Source: CAWJEL01 sp964647255
GTDB taxonomy: Bacteria > Chloroflexota > Anaerolineae > CG2-30-64-16
Assembly (NCBI GenBank): GCA_964647255.1
Contig: CAZYGI010000046.1
Coordinates: forward strand, 1 to 31,923
DNA: 31,923 nt
Reading direction: 5' to 3'
The first letter of the stretch is position 1. Each line of letters opens with the position of its first letter. Position numbers and translations under genes: made by a program. The notes under the pieces were generated by a model. The model was given only the letters and a program-made list of their open reading frames with translations, had not been told where the DNA came from and ran no database searches. Shown here in pieces: positions 22,145-29,007 of the stretch.

Positions 22145-23011
22145 TCAGCCCTGCCGGCCGTGCAGAGCTGCGGCAATACGCGCCTGGCTGTGCTCGACTT
22201 CGGTCTGGCGTTTGAGCGCCATGCAGGTATAGAGCATGTCAATCAATCCGACCTGTGCAACGCGCGCGCCCAGCGGGTAGCCGTGGGCAAGCGCTTCCTG
22301 GGCTGCCGTGCGCAGGCCGATGTCAGCGAGCAGTGCCAGGGGCGAGGCGGGATGGTTTGTGATGGCAACGGTCCGTGCGCCAGCCTCCTTGGCGACCTTG
22401 AGGGCGTGCAGGAGATCCTGTGACTCACCTGAATGCGAGATCGCAACGGCCAGGTCTACCGGCGACAACAGCGCCGCGGAAATCAGTTGCGTTTCGGCAT
22501 CCGTGTGGGGCACCGCGCGCACCCCAACACGCATCAGCTTATACTGCAACTCCAGCGCCGCAATCGCTCCGCCTCCCGAACCATAGATGTCCACGCGCCG
22601 CGCCTCCAAGAGCGCGTCGGCCGCACGCTCCAGGGCGGCAAAATCCAGCACGCTCAGCGTGTCGTCGAGCGCCTTGATATCGGCGGTGATGACCTTGCGC
22701 GCGGCCTCGATCACGCCTTCCCCCGGGAATGTCATGGCGTAGGTGGCAAGGCGCCCCGGCGTCAACTCAAGAGCAAGGCGGATCTTGAAGTCTTGGTAGC
22801 CGTCTGACTGCACTTTCCGACAGAAACGAAAGACGGTCGTGTCGCTCACGGCGCAGCGTCGGGCGAGGTCGTTCATCGGCAGATGGATGACTTCATCGGG
22901 GTGGTCAAGCACGTACTGACCCACCTTCTGCTCCTGTTCGTTAAGCGCCGGAAGCAGACCCCGGATGGCCAGCAAGAGGCTACTCTCAGATAGCCTAGAT
23001 GGCTCTACCAT
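22145..23011 (-). CDS. MurR/RpiR-family transcription regulator
   Basis: A 288-residue regulator. The N-terminal RpiR HTH (about 10-85) reads LNEQEQKVGQYVLDHPDEVI, MNDLARRCAVSDTTVFRFCR and a recognition helix; the C-terminal SIS domain (about 125-265) has VDIYGSGGGAIAALELQYKL and AVAISHSGESQDLLHAL. SIS domains of this family bind phosphosugars. The start at 23011 has AAGGAG seven bases ahead; the longer open frame upstream lacks a ribosome site and crosses the promoter. It is divergent from the B12-binding/opine-dehydrogenase operon, and is the natural candidate to control it. The antiporter and PII-like genes follow on the same strand. Confidence 0.92.
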   Translation of the reverse strand: MVEPSRLSESSLLLAIRGLLPALNEQEQKVGQYVLDHPDEVIHLPMNDLARRCAVSDTTVFRFCRKVQSDGYQDFKIRLALELTPGRLATYAMTFPGEGVIEAARKVITADIKALDDTLSVLDFAALERAADALLEARRVDIYGSGGGAIAALELQYKLMRVGVRAVPHTDAETQLISAALLSPVDLAVAISHSGESQDLLHALKVAKEAGARTVAITNHPASPLALLADIGLRTAAQEALAHGYPLGARVAQVGLIDMLYTCMALKRQTEVEHSQARIAAALHGRQG

Positions 23012-23063
23012 GATCGAACTCCTTGTCGTCGCATGTCGTTTGACAAATCGGCCTTCCTTTGTT

Positions 23064-23092
23064 ATCCTAACAGAGGAATTATTCTTTGTCAA
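23064..23092 (-). promoter_or_regulatory. Promoter of the RpiR gene
   Basis: Read on the minus strand, TTGACA (23092-23087) and TAGGAT (23069-23064) are 17 bases apart, with a perfect -35. It lies about 50 bases upstream of the RpiR start, and overlaps the likely divergent promoter of the B12-binding gene. Confidence 0.65.
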
Positions 23093-23114
23093 CATCGTGA
23101 CAGATATTTTATTT
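23086..23114 (+). promoter_or_regulatory. Divergent promoter with inverted-repeat operator
   Basis: TTGTCA (23086-23091) and TTATTT (23109-23114) with a 17-base spacer could drive the B12-binding gene. TGTCA-ACATCG-TGACA (23087-23102) is a perfect 5-bp inverted repeat that covers the -35 elements of both divergent promoters. It is a candidate site for the RpiR protein, giving autoregulation and control of the operon together. Confidence 0.45.
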
Positions 23115-23196
23115 GCAGGCACAAGCGACTGTCTGAAGAACCCGCTGGTTGCACACCGGTGAGATCCGGTGCCTGGGTTTCCGGAAGGAGGCCGCA

Positions 23197-24882
23197 TTGA
23201 GCGAAGCAAGAACTATCGTTGCCGCGGCTCTGGGCGAGTGCGTCCACGTCGCCGGCGTCATGAATTTCCTGCGTTTGGCCGAGCAGGCCGGGTGGAAGAC
23301 GGTCTTTCTGGGGCCGGCGGCGCCGGTCGAGCGCGTCCTGGCAGCCGCCCAGGAACATAACGCATCGCTGGTCGGGGTGTCGTACCGCCTGACGCCGGAA
23401 ACCGGCGAGCGGCTGCTGGCGGAGTTCGCGGAGGCCGCGGATGATCTGCGCGCCGCGGGGGTGCGCTTCGCCTTCGGCGGCACACCGCCCGTCGCCGAAC
23501 GCGCTCGCGCCATTGGCTTCTTCGAACAGATCTTTGATGGCAGCGAGCCCACGGAATCGGTGCTGGCCTACCTCAAGGGCCAACCGCTTGACCGAGCCGG
23601 CGTGTCCGTCTATCCACAGGCGACCATCGAGCGGATCGGCTGGAAGGCGCCCTATCCCCTGATCCGCCATCACTTTGGCCTGCCGACGATGGCCGAGACC
23701 CTCGCCGGCGTCACGGCCATCGCGGAGGCGCGCGTGTTGGATGTCATCTCGTTGGGCATTGACCAGGACGCGCAGGAGAACTTCTTCCGGCCGGAACGCC
23801 AGGACCCGCGGCGCACAGGCGCGGGCGGGGTGCCGGTGCGCCACGCCGACGACTACCGCGCACTCTACGCCGCCAGCCGCCGCGGCAATTACCCGCTCTT
23901 GCGCACCTACTCCGGCACCGACGACTTCATGCGGCTGGCGGAAATGTACGTCGAGACGATCAACATCGCCTGGGCCGCGGTGCCGCTCTTCTGGTTCAAT
24001 CTTATGGACGGCCGCGGGCCGCACGATCTCGAATCGTCAATTCGGGAGCACCAGAAGTTGATGGCCTGGTACGGCAGCCGTGGTATCCCGGTGGAACTGA
24101 ACGAGCCGCATCACTGGGGCATGCGCGACGCGCCGGACGGGGTCTTCGTTGTCGCCGCCTATCTGTCGGCCTACAACGCACGGGCGTTCGGGGTATCCGA
24201 CTATATCGCACAGCTCATGTTCAACAGCCCGCCCGGCCTCTCCGATGCGATGGACCTGGCGAAGATGCTGGCCTGCCTGGAGATCATCGAACCGCTCGCC
24301 GATGATACAGGTTTCCGGATCTATCGGCAGACCCGTGTCGGCCTGCTCAGTCATCCCCTTGATCCCGAAGGGGCTCGCGGTCATCTGGCCGCGGCCACCT
24401 ATCTCCAGATGGCCCTCAAACCGCACATCGTCCACGTGGTCGGCCATACGGAGGCGCACCACGCGGCCACGGCCGATGATGTCATCGCCGCCTGTAAGGT
24501 CGCCCGCCGGGCCATTGAGAACGCCATAGCCGGCGCGCCTGACATGACCGTTGACCCGCATGTCCAGGCGCGCAAGCAGGAGCTCATCGTCGAAGCGCAG
24601 GTCACGCTGGACGCGATCCGGGCGCTGGCCGGGCCGCAGGTCGCTGATCCCCTGCTCGATCCCTCGACCCTGGCGCGCGCGGTGACCACGGGCATCCTCG
24701 ACGCGCCGCACCTGCGGAACAACCGCTATGCTTGCGGTCGGGTCATGACCCGGCTGGACCGGCGCGGAGCTTGCGTGGCTGTGGATGGCGCGACCGGCCA
24801 GCCACTCACCGAAGCGGTCCGCCTTGCGAGTCTATTGGCGCCGGAGCGTCAAGAGACAGAGTCAAGACATAGAAGGAGATAA
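23197..24882 (+). CDS. B12-binding domain protein fused to a mutase-like barrel
   Basis: 561 residues from TTG 23197, preceded by a very strong GGAAGGAGG site at 23183-23191; no better start exists upstream. The N-terminal ~130 residues are a cobalamin-binding fold: ECVHVAGVMNFLRLAEQAGW, TVFLGPA, LVGVSYRLTPETG and FAFGGTPPV. The DxHxxG motif reads CxHxxG, so the His that would ligate cobalt is kept and the Asp is lost. The rest (about 165-480) looks like an alpha/beta barrel with LLRTYSGTDDFMRLAEMYVE, NIAWAAVPLFWFNLMDGRGP and ELNEPHHWGMRDAPD, reminiscent of the catalytic subunit of glutamate mutase. A fused small plus large subunit is my inference. The reaction is unknown. It is six bases upstream of the opine-dehydrogenase-like gene. 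Confidence 0.75.
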   Translation: MSEARTIVAAALGECVHVAGVMNFLRLAEQAGWKTVFLGPAAPVERVLAAAQEHNASLVGVSYRLTPETGERLLAEFAEAADDLRAAGVRFAFGGTPPVAERARAIGFFEQIFDGSEPTESVLAYLKGQPLDRAGVSVYPQATIERIGWKAPYPLIRHHFGLPTMAETLAGVTAIAEARVLDVISLGIDQDAQENFFRPERQDPRRTGAGGVPVRHADDYRALYAASRRGNYPLLRTYSGTDDFMRLAEMYVETINIAWAAVPLFWFNLMDGRGPHDLESSIREHQKLMAWYGSRGIPVELNEPHHWGMRDAPDGVFVVAAYLSAYNARAFGVSDYIAQLMFNSPPGLSDAMDLAKMLACLEIIEPLADDTGFRIYRQTRVGLLSHPLDPEGARGHLAAATYLQMALKPHIVHVVGHTEAHHAATADDVIAACKVARRAIENAIAGAPDMTVDPHVQARKQELIVEAQVTLDAIRALAGPQVADPLLDPSTLARAVTTGILDAPHLRNNRYACGRVMTRLDRRGACVAVDGATGQPLTEAVRLASLLAPERQETESRHRRR

Positions 24883-24886
24883 CGCA

Positions 24887-26002
24887 ATGGCAGCGGCACA
24901 GAACTACACCGTGATCGGCGCCGGGCATGGCGGCAAAGCCATGGCCGCCCACCTGGCGTTTATGGGCTTTCGCGTCACGCTGTTCAACCGCACCGCCGAA
25001 CGCGTGGCCGCCATCAAGGCCCGCCGTGGGATTGACCTGGAGAGCTACGATGGCGGCCCACGTGGCTTCTGCCGGCTGGCACTCGTCACGTCGGATATGG
25101 CCGAGGCGCTGGCTAAGGCCGACGTCGTCCACGTCGTCGTGCCCTCCTCGGCCCACGCCGAGGTTGCCAAAGCTGCGGCGCCGCACCTGCACGATGGGCA
25201 GATCATCGTGCTGCATCCTGGCCGCACGCTGGGCGCCATTGAGTTCGAAAAAGTGCTGTGCGACCACGGGTGCAAAGCGGACATCACCGTCGCTGAAGCC
25301 GGCACCTTCATCTACGCCAGCCGCTCTGACGGACCGGCCCAGGCGCGCATCTTCCGCATCAAGGAGGCCGTGCCGCTGGCCGCACTGCCAGCGACGCGCA
25401 CGCCGCGCGTCCTGGAGGCTCTGGCGCCCGCTTATCCGCAGTTCATTGACGGGATCAACGTGCTGCGCACCGGGCTCGACAACATGGGCGCGATCTTTCA
25501 CCCGGCCCTGACGCTGCTCAACGCGGGCCGCATCGAATCCACGCACGGCGACTACGAGTTTTACATCGAAGGGGTCACGCCGTCGGTGGCACGGGTGCTG
25601 GAGGCGCTCGACCGCGAGCGCGTGACCGTGGCTGCTTCGTTGGGCATCCGTGCCCAAACGGCGCAGGAGTGGCTGAAGATGGCCTACGATGCCGAGGGGG
25701 AAGATCTCAATGAGGCCATCCACAATCAGCCTGGCTACTATGGCATCAAGGCGCCCAGCACCCTGAACCACCGCTACATTTTCGAAGATGTGCCCATGAG
25801 CCTGGTGCCAATTGCGGCGTTGGGCCAGCATTTCGGCGTCTCGGTGCGGGGCATGGATGCGATCATCCGGCTGGCGTGCATCATCCACCGCACCGACTAC
25901 TGGCGTCGCGGCCGCACGCTGGAGAGGCTGGGCATTGACCGCCTCAGCGTCGGCGAGATCACGCAATTTGTCACCACCGGTCAGCGCGACTGGGAATGTT
26001 GA
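24887..26002 (+). CDS. Opine (octopine/nopaline)-dehydrogenase-family oxidoreductase
   Basis: A 371-residue protein. The N-terminal Rossmann domain begins YTVIGAGHGGKAMAAHLAFM (GxGxxG at 11-16) and reads on to TLFNRTAERVAAIKA. The C-terminal domain has NMGAIFHPALTLLNAGRIES, with the His of the family's catalytic motif, and then YFYxExxTPSVARVLEALD-like sequence. Family members reductively join an amino acid to a keto acid, or oxidise the product back, with NAD(P)H. The ATG at 24887 has AGAAGGAGAT six bases upstream; the longer open frame starts inside the preceding gene. The partner B12-dependent protein may make or use the amino acid substrate. The exact substrate pair is not deducible. Confidence 0.85.
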   Translation: MAAAQNYTVIGAGHGGKAMAAHLAFMGFRVTLFNRTAERVAAIKARRGIDLESYDGGPRGFCRLALVTSDMAEALAKADVVHVVVPSSAHAEVAKAAAPHLHDGQIIVLHPGRTLGAIEFEKVLCDHGCKADITVAEAGTFIYASRSDGPAQARIFRIKEAVPLAALPATRTPRVLEALAPAYPQFIDGINVLRTGLDNMGAIFHPALTLLNAGRIESTHGDYEFYIEGVTPSVARVLEALDRERVTVAASLGIRAQTAQEWLKMAYDAEGEDLNEAIHNQPGYYGIKAPSTLNHRYIFEDVPMSLVPIAALGQHFGVSVRGMDAIIRLACIIHRTDYWRRGRTLERLGIDRLSVGEITQFVTTGQRDWEC

Positions 26003-26034
26003 GTCTTCTTGGGCAGGAAGGGGGTAACAGGAAA

Positions 26035-26403
26035 ATGTACATGGTAATGCTTGTCCTGGACATTGCCGACCGGTTGGATGCCGTGCTGGCTGCCTGGGAC
26101 GCGGCCGGCGCGTGTGGGGCAACCATCGCGGAGACGACCGGCGCCTACCGGCGGGCCGCGCACCGTCATGTGCTGGCACCCTACGTTGTCGGTGGTGCAG
26201 GCCTCATAGATATGGAGCGGGGCAACTACACTCTGTGGGCCATTGTGCCGGATGCGGAGATGGCACAGCGCTGCCTTGCTGCGGCTGAGGGGGTCGTCGG
26301 CGACCTCGATCATCCCGGAACAGGCGTGTTTGCAGCGTGGCCCCTGGCCCTGATCAAAGGTGTGCCGCGCCAGGCTGCCGCTGGCGGCAGGGAGGGCCGA
26401 TGA
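26035..26403 (+). CDS. PII-like protein 2
   Basis: 122 residues from ATG 26035 (GGGGGTAACAGGAAA upstream). It has the PII-like pattern MVMLVLDIADRLDAVLAAWD, CGATIAETTGAYRRA, a central GNYTLWAIVPDAEM and the end HPGTGVFAAWPLALIKGVPR. It aligns with PII-like protein 1: DRLDAVLAAW vs DRCQDVLATW, CGATIAETTG vs TGITIVESAG, and the C-terminal G(V/L)(L)F...P. Its TGA overlaps the start of the exchanger gene (ATGA), so both are coupled. A controlling role on the exchanger is inferred from this arrangement. It lies 32 bases after the opine-dehydrogenase-like gene. Confidence 0.8.
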   Translation: MYMVMLVLDIADRLDAVLAAWDAAGACGATIAETTGAYRRAAHRHVLAPYVVGGAGLIDMERGNYTLWAIVPDAEMAQRCLAAAEGVVGDLDHPGTGVFAAWPLALIKGVPRQAAAGGREGR

Positions 26404-27389
26404 TCTGGTTGATTTTTTTCGGCAGCGCAGTGGTAATCGTCCTGGCAGCGACGCAGTTGGCGAAGTACGGCGATGCGATCGCCGTGCGCACCCGGCTCGG
26501 CGGCATGTTTGTGGGCACGTTGCTCCTTGCCGGCGCGACCTCGCTGCCGGAGATGCTGACAGGCATCAACTCGCTGGGCCAGGGTATCCCGAACCTGGCC
26601 GCCGGCAATTTCCTGGGCAGCAGCATGCTCAATATACTGCTGCTGGCGGTGCTTGACCTGGCATTCCGACAAGCACGCGTGCTGCGCCGGGTCGCGATGC
26701 GCCATGCGCTTACCGCAAGCCTGGCCGCACTGCTGCTCGGGATGGCTGCCTTCTTTATCCTGGCCGATCTGGACTTCCGGATCGGCTGGGTCGGCCTGGA
26801 TAGTTTGCTGCTGATCGCCGCCTACGTCGTTGGCGTGCGTTTGATCACCACAAGCAATCCGGCGCCCGGCGGTGAGACTATCTCGGAGGATGAGCTGGCC
26901 GGTGTGCCAAGCCTGCGTCGTTCATTGATCGGTTTCGGCCTGTCCACCGCGATCCTGGTCGCAATCACGCCGTGGTTGGTGCGCAGCAGCAGTGAGATAG
27001 CCGACATCCTCGGCCTGAGCGTGGGCTTCGTCGGCACGACCCTGGTGGCAATGGTCACTGTCCTCCCTGAGCTGACGACAACGATCTCAGCCGCGCGCCT
27101 GGGCGCATTCGACCTGGCAGTGGGCAATTTGTTCGGCAGCATCGCTTTCAACATTTTCGTGCTCGGCCTGATTGATTTCTTTTACCTGCCGGGGCGCTTC
27201 CTGGGCGCAATTGACCCCGCTTTTGCGCTTGTCGCGTTGTTGGGCCTGATACTCACCGCCTTGGGCCTGATCGGCAACCTGGCGCGCGTCGAGCGCCGGC
27301 TGCTCTTCATCGAGATTGACGCCGCGATCATTTTCCTGGTGTACCTGGGTGCGATGTGGTTTCTCTACGCACGGGGGATCGGCACATGA
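26400..27389 (+). CDS. CaCA-family cation exchanger (Na+/Ca2+ exchanger-like)
   Basis: A 329-residue membrane protein with about ten helices. It carries two copies of the alpha-repeat that binds the ions: LLAGATSLPEMLTGINS (repeat 1) with AAGNFLGSSMLNILLL, and TTLVAMVTVLPELTTTISAA (repeat 2) with AVGNLFGSIAFNIFVLG. The inverted-repeat arrangement with GxTSxPE/ELxxxxxA is the mark of the CaCA superfamily. Repeat 2 has LPELTTT in place of the usual SLPEL, and lacks the polar residue before Pro. The central loop (about 150-185) is short and acidic, with no regulatory domain. The ATG at 26400 overlaps the PII-like stop. The ion could be Ca2+, another cation, or Na+/H+. Confidence 0.88.
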   Translation: MIWLIFFGSAVVIVLAATQLAKYGDAIAVRTRLGGMFVGTLLLAGATSLPEMLTGINSLGQGIPNLAAGNFLGSSMLNILLLAVLDLAFRQARVLRRVAMRHALTASLAALLLGMAAFFILADLDFRIGWVGLDSLLLIAAYVVGVRLITTSNPAPGGETISEDELAGVPSLRRSLIGFGLSTAILVAITPWLVRSSSEIADILGLSVGFVGTTLVAMVTVLPELTTTISAARLGAFDLAVGNLFGSIAFNIFVLGLIDFFYLPGRFLGAIDPAFALVALLGLILTALGLIGNLARVERRLLFIEIDAAIIFLVYLGAMWFLYARGIGT

Positions 27390-27426
27390 CGGTGAGAAGG
27401 CGCTTTCCTGGGAGTTGAGCCTTCAC

Positions 27427-27483
27427 TTGTACGTCAAATGTTTGACATGAAATAGATTTGTATCGTACAATATACTTACGATA
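27427..27483 (+). promoter_or_regulatory. Consensus promoter with three nested inverted repeats
   Basis: TTGACA (27442-27447) and TACAAT (27466-27471) with an 18-base spacer form a strong promoter. Three perfect inverted repeats overlap it: TTGTACG (27427-27433) with CGTACAA (27464-27470); GTCAAA-TG-TTTGAC (27433-27446) over the -35; and TATCGTA (27461-27467) with TACGATA (27477-27483) around the start site. The pattern suggests tight repression of the oxidoreductase gene at 27541. No regulator gene is adjacent. Confidence 0.6.
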
Positions 27484-27540
27484 TGAGTCTGTATCAGTGT
27501 TACTGTAAGTCGTAGGGCTTGACCAAAGGGAGAGACGCAC

Positions 27541-28179
27541 ATGAAGATCGGGATCCTCGGTTCGGGTATGGTAGGGCAGACGTTGGCGGCAAAGCTCGCG
27601 GAGCGAGGGCAGGATGTGATGGTCAGCGCACGCAGCCCGGAGAAGGTGGCCGCGTGGGCGGCGGGCGCGGGGGTCAAAGTCGGTTCCCTCAGCGATACGG
27701 CCGCGCATGGTGAGCTCGTGATCAACGCGACGAAAGGCGAGGCGTCGCTGGAGGCGCTGCAGGCTGCGGGTGAGGCTAACCTGGCCGGAAAGATCGTGGT
27801 GGACATCGCCAACCCGCTGGACTTCTCCCGCGGGATGCCGCCGACCCTGTGGGTGTCCAACACCGACTCGCTGGGCGAGCAGATTCAGCGGGCCTTTCCG
27901 CAGGCAAAGGTCGTCAAGACCCTCAATACCCTGAACGCGGGCTTGATGGTGGATCCGGGCAGGCTGGCCGGCGGCGACCATACCATTTTTGTCAGCGGGA
28001 ACGACGCCGCGGCAAAGGCCGAGGTCAGCCGCCTGCTGGCCGAGTGGTTCGGCTGGCGCGACATCATTGACCTGGGCGACATCACTACCGCCCGCGGCAC
28101 TGAGTCGCTGCTGCCGGTCTGGGTCCGCCTGATGATGGCGTTCGGCCACGCCAACTTCCAGTTCAAGATCGTGCGGTAG
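27541..28179 (+). CDS. NADP/F420-dependent oxidoreductase-like protein
   Basis: A 212-residue Rossmann protein of the F420-dependent NADP reductase/NPD family. MKIGILGSGMVGQTLAAKLA (GxGxxG at 7-12) is followed by VMVSARSPEKVAAWA, LVINATKGEASLEAL, VVDIANPLDFSRGMPPTLWV, VVKTLNTLNAGLMVDP, HTIFVSGNDAAAKA and DIIDLGDITTARGTE. The DIANPL and KxxNT motifs are characteristic of the family. It may use F420 or a nicotinamide cofactor; the sequence does not show which. ATG 27541 follows GGGAGAGACGCAC. The operator-dense promoter above points to repression and induction by an unknown signal. Confidence 0.88.
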   Translation: MKIGILGSGMVGQTLAAKLAERGQDVMVSARSPEKVAAWAAGAGVKVGSLSDTAAHGELVINATKGEASLEALQAAGEANLAGKIVVDIANPLDFSRGMPPTLWVSNTDSLGEQIQRAFPQAKVVKTLNTLNAGLMVDPGRLAGGDHTIFVSGNDAAAKAEVSRLLAEWFGWRDIIDLGDITTARGTESLLPVWVRLMMAFGHANFQFKIVR

Positions 28180-28239
28180 GGGGCGTCATCGCTCCCGCGC
28201 CATAAGCTGGTCGCCGGAGAAGCCGACACCCTTAAGTTC

Positions 28240-28689
28240 GTGTCCAAGCTGCGAAAGGAGGATCCGATTGACTACCCGGTGATGGTGCTGGAAGGGCTGT
28301 GGTGGGTGGAGGGTGCTCAATTCGACCCCACCATCGCCTGGGAGACCTTCACGGACAAATGGGTCTATACGGTGATGATCATGCAGCCCGACCACATCAC
28401 GCCGGCCATGTTCGCGGAGGCGGTGGCGCAAGCGGCAAAGAAGAAGCCGAACCCCGCGCTCGCCCGGCTGCGGCTCGCATCGTTCCGCGAGGGCCTCTGC
28501 GTGCAGACCCTGCACATCGGCCCCTACGCCACCGAGCCGGCGACCGTCGAGCGGATGCACCGCTGGGCGGCCGAGAACGGTTACCGTTTGACCGGCAAGC
28601 ACCACGAGATCTACCTGGGCGCCCCGCGCCGCGCCGACCCGGCGAAGCTGAAGACGGTGCTGCGGCATGGGGTGATACGTGATGCGTGA
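28240..28689 (+). CDS. GyrI-like small-molecule-binding protein, N-terminally truncated
   Basis: The 149-residue frame matches the C-terminal two thirds of the ~210-residue GyrI-like (SHP2-type) family: DYPVMVLEGLWWVEG, WVYTVMIMQPDHITP, RLRLASFREGLCVQTLHIGP, YATEPATVERMHRWAAENGY and TGKHHEIYLGAPRR. Family-like sequence (HKLVAGEADTLKF) continues upstream of the GTG at 28240, in the same frame as the stop of the oxidoreductase gene, with no start codon between. The usual first ~60 residues (typically VDVPPMxFLxxDGxGDP) are missing. An AAAGGAGG at 28254-28261 lies inside the frame. It is probably a deletion remnant, or a start by an unusual codon. Ligand unknown. Confidence 0.65.
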   Translation: MSKLRKEDPIDYPVMVLEGLWWVEGAQFDPTIAWETFTDKWVYTVMIMQPDHITPAMFAEAVAQAAKKKPNPALARLRLASFREGLCVQTLHIGPYATEPATVERMHRWAAENGYRLTGKHHEIYLGAPRRADPAKLKTVLRHGVIRDA

Positions 28690-28759
28690 TAGGAGGCCGA
28701 GCGGCCGGGGGGCGACCGAAGTGCAGCCCTCGGGCCATTTTGCCATTTTGCGACTCCCC

Positions 28760-28788
28760 TTGACACTCTCCTTCATTGATGTTATAAT
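28760..28788 (+). promoter_or_regulatory. Perfect-consensus sigma70-type promoter
   Basis: TTGACA (28760-28765) and TATAAT (28783-28788) with a 17-base spacer match the housekeeping consensus at all twelve positions. The expected start is about 28795. The first downstream frame is the 40-codon ORF at 28844; the exported DUF1566-type protein follows at 29008. Confidence 0.8.
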
Positions 28789-28843
28789 TTTCACAATCTT
28801 GTGGGTTTGGGGCCGGTCGTCTTTCTACCTGTTTGGAGGAAAG

Positions 28844-28966
28844 ATGCGGTCATCTGATCCCAACTCCTCCCCTCTTTTCCGGTCTAGCCGCCCCTTTGTT
28901 AACATTCCGCGCGCCCCGCCCATGCGGCCCGGGGCGAATCTGGCTTCCATCTCTCATCCTCTCTAA
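28844..28966 (+). CDS. Possible 40-residue small protein or leader peptide
   Basis: ATG 28844 follows a strong GGAGGA ribosome site (28835-28840) about 50 bases after the predicted transcription start. The peptide begins MRSSDPNSSPLFRSSRPF and ends with LASISHPL; it is rich in Pro and Ser, with no membrane segment. No family is recognised. The signals are good, but composition gives little support, so it may be a leader peptide or a chance frame. Confidence 0.35.
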   Translation: MRSSDPNSSPLFRSSRPFVNIPRAPPMRPGANLASISHPL

Positions 28967-29007
28967 CTCCCGTCTCAATTCCAAAACAGCCCTTGCGGAG
29001 GTGCCTC

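Larger units (their letters stand above)
28690..29007. other. Intergenic region with promoter and a very small ORF
   Basis: Between the GyrI-like gene and the exported protein. It holds a perfect-consensus promoter (28760-28788) and a 40-codon frame (28844-28966), listed separately. The rest has no supported gene. The stretch just upstream of the promoter is A/T-richer than its surroundings. Confidence 0.6.

Noticed and set aside
20758..22215. Long plus-strand open frame antisense to the antiporter
   Set aside because: It is a Gln/His/Arg-rich shadow of the GC-rich antiporter gene, without a ribosome site or family features.
23115..23196. Possible cobalamin riboswitch before the B12-binding gene
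   Set aside because: The leader is only about 80 bases, and holds one small hairpin (CACCGG-TGAGAT-CCGGTG). The B12-box and the ~200-base fold are absent.
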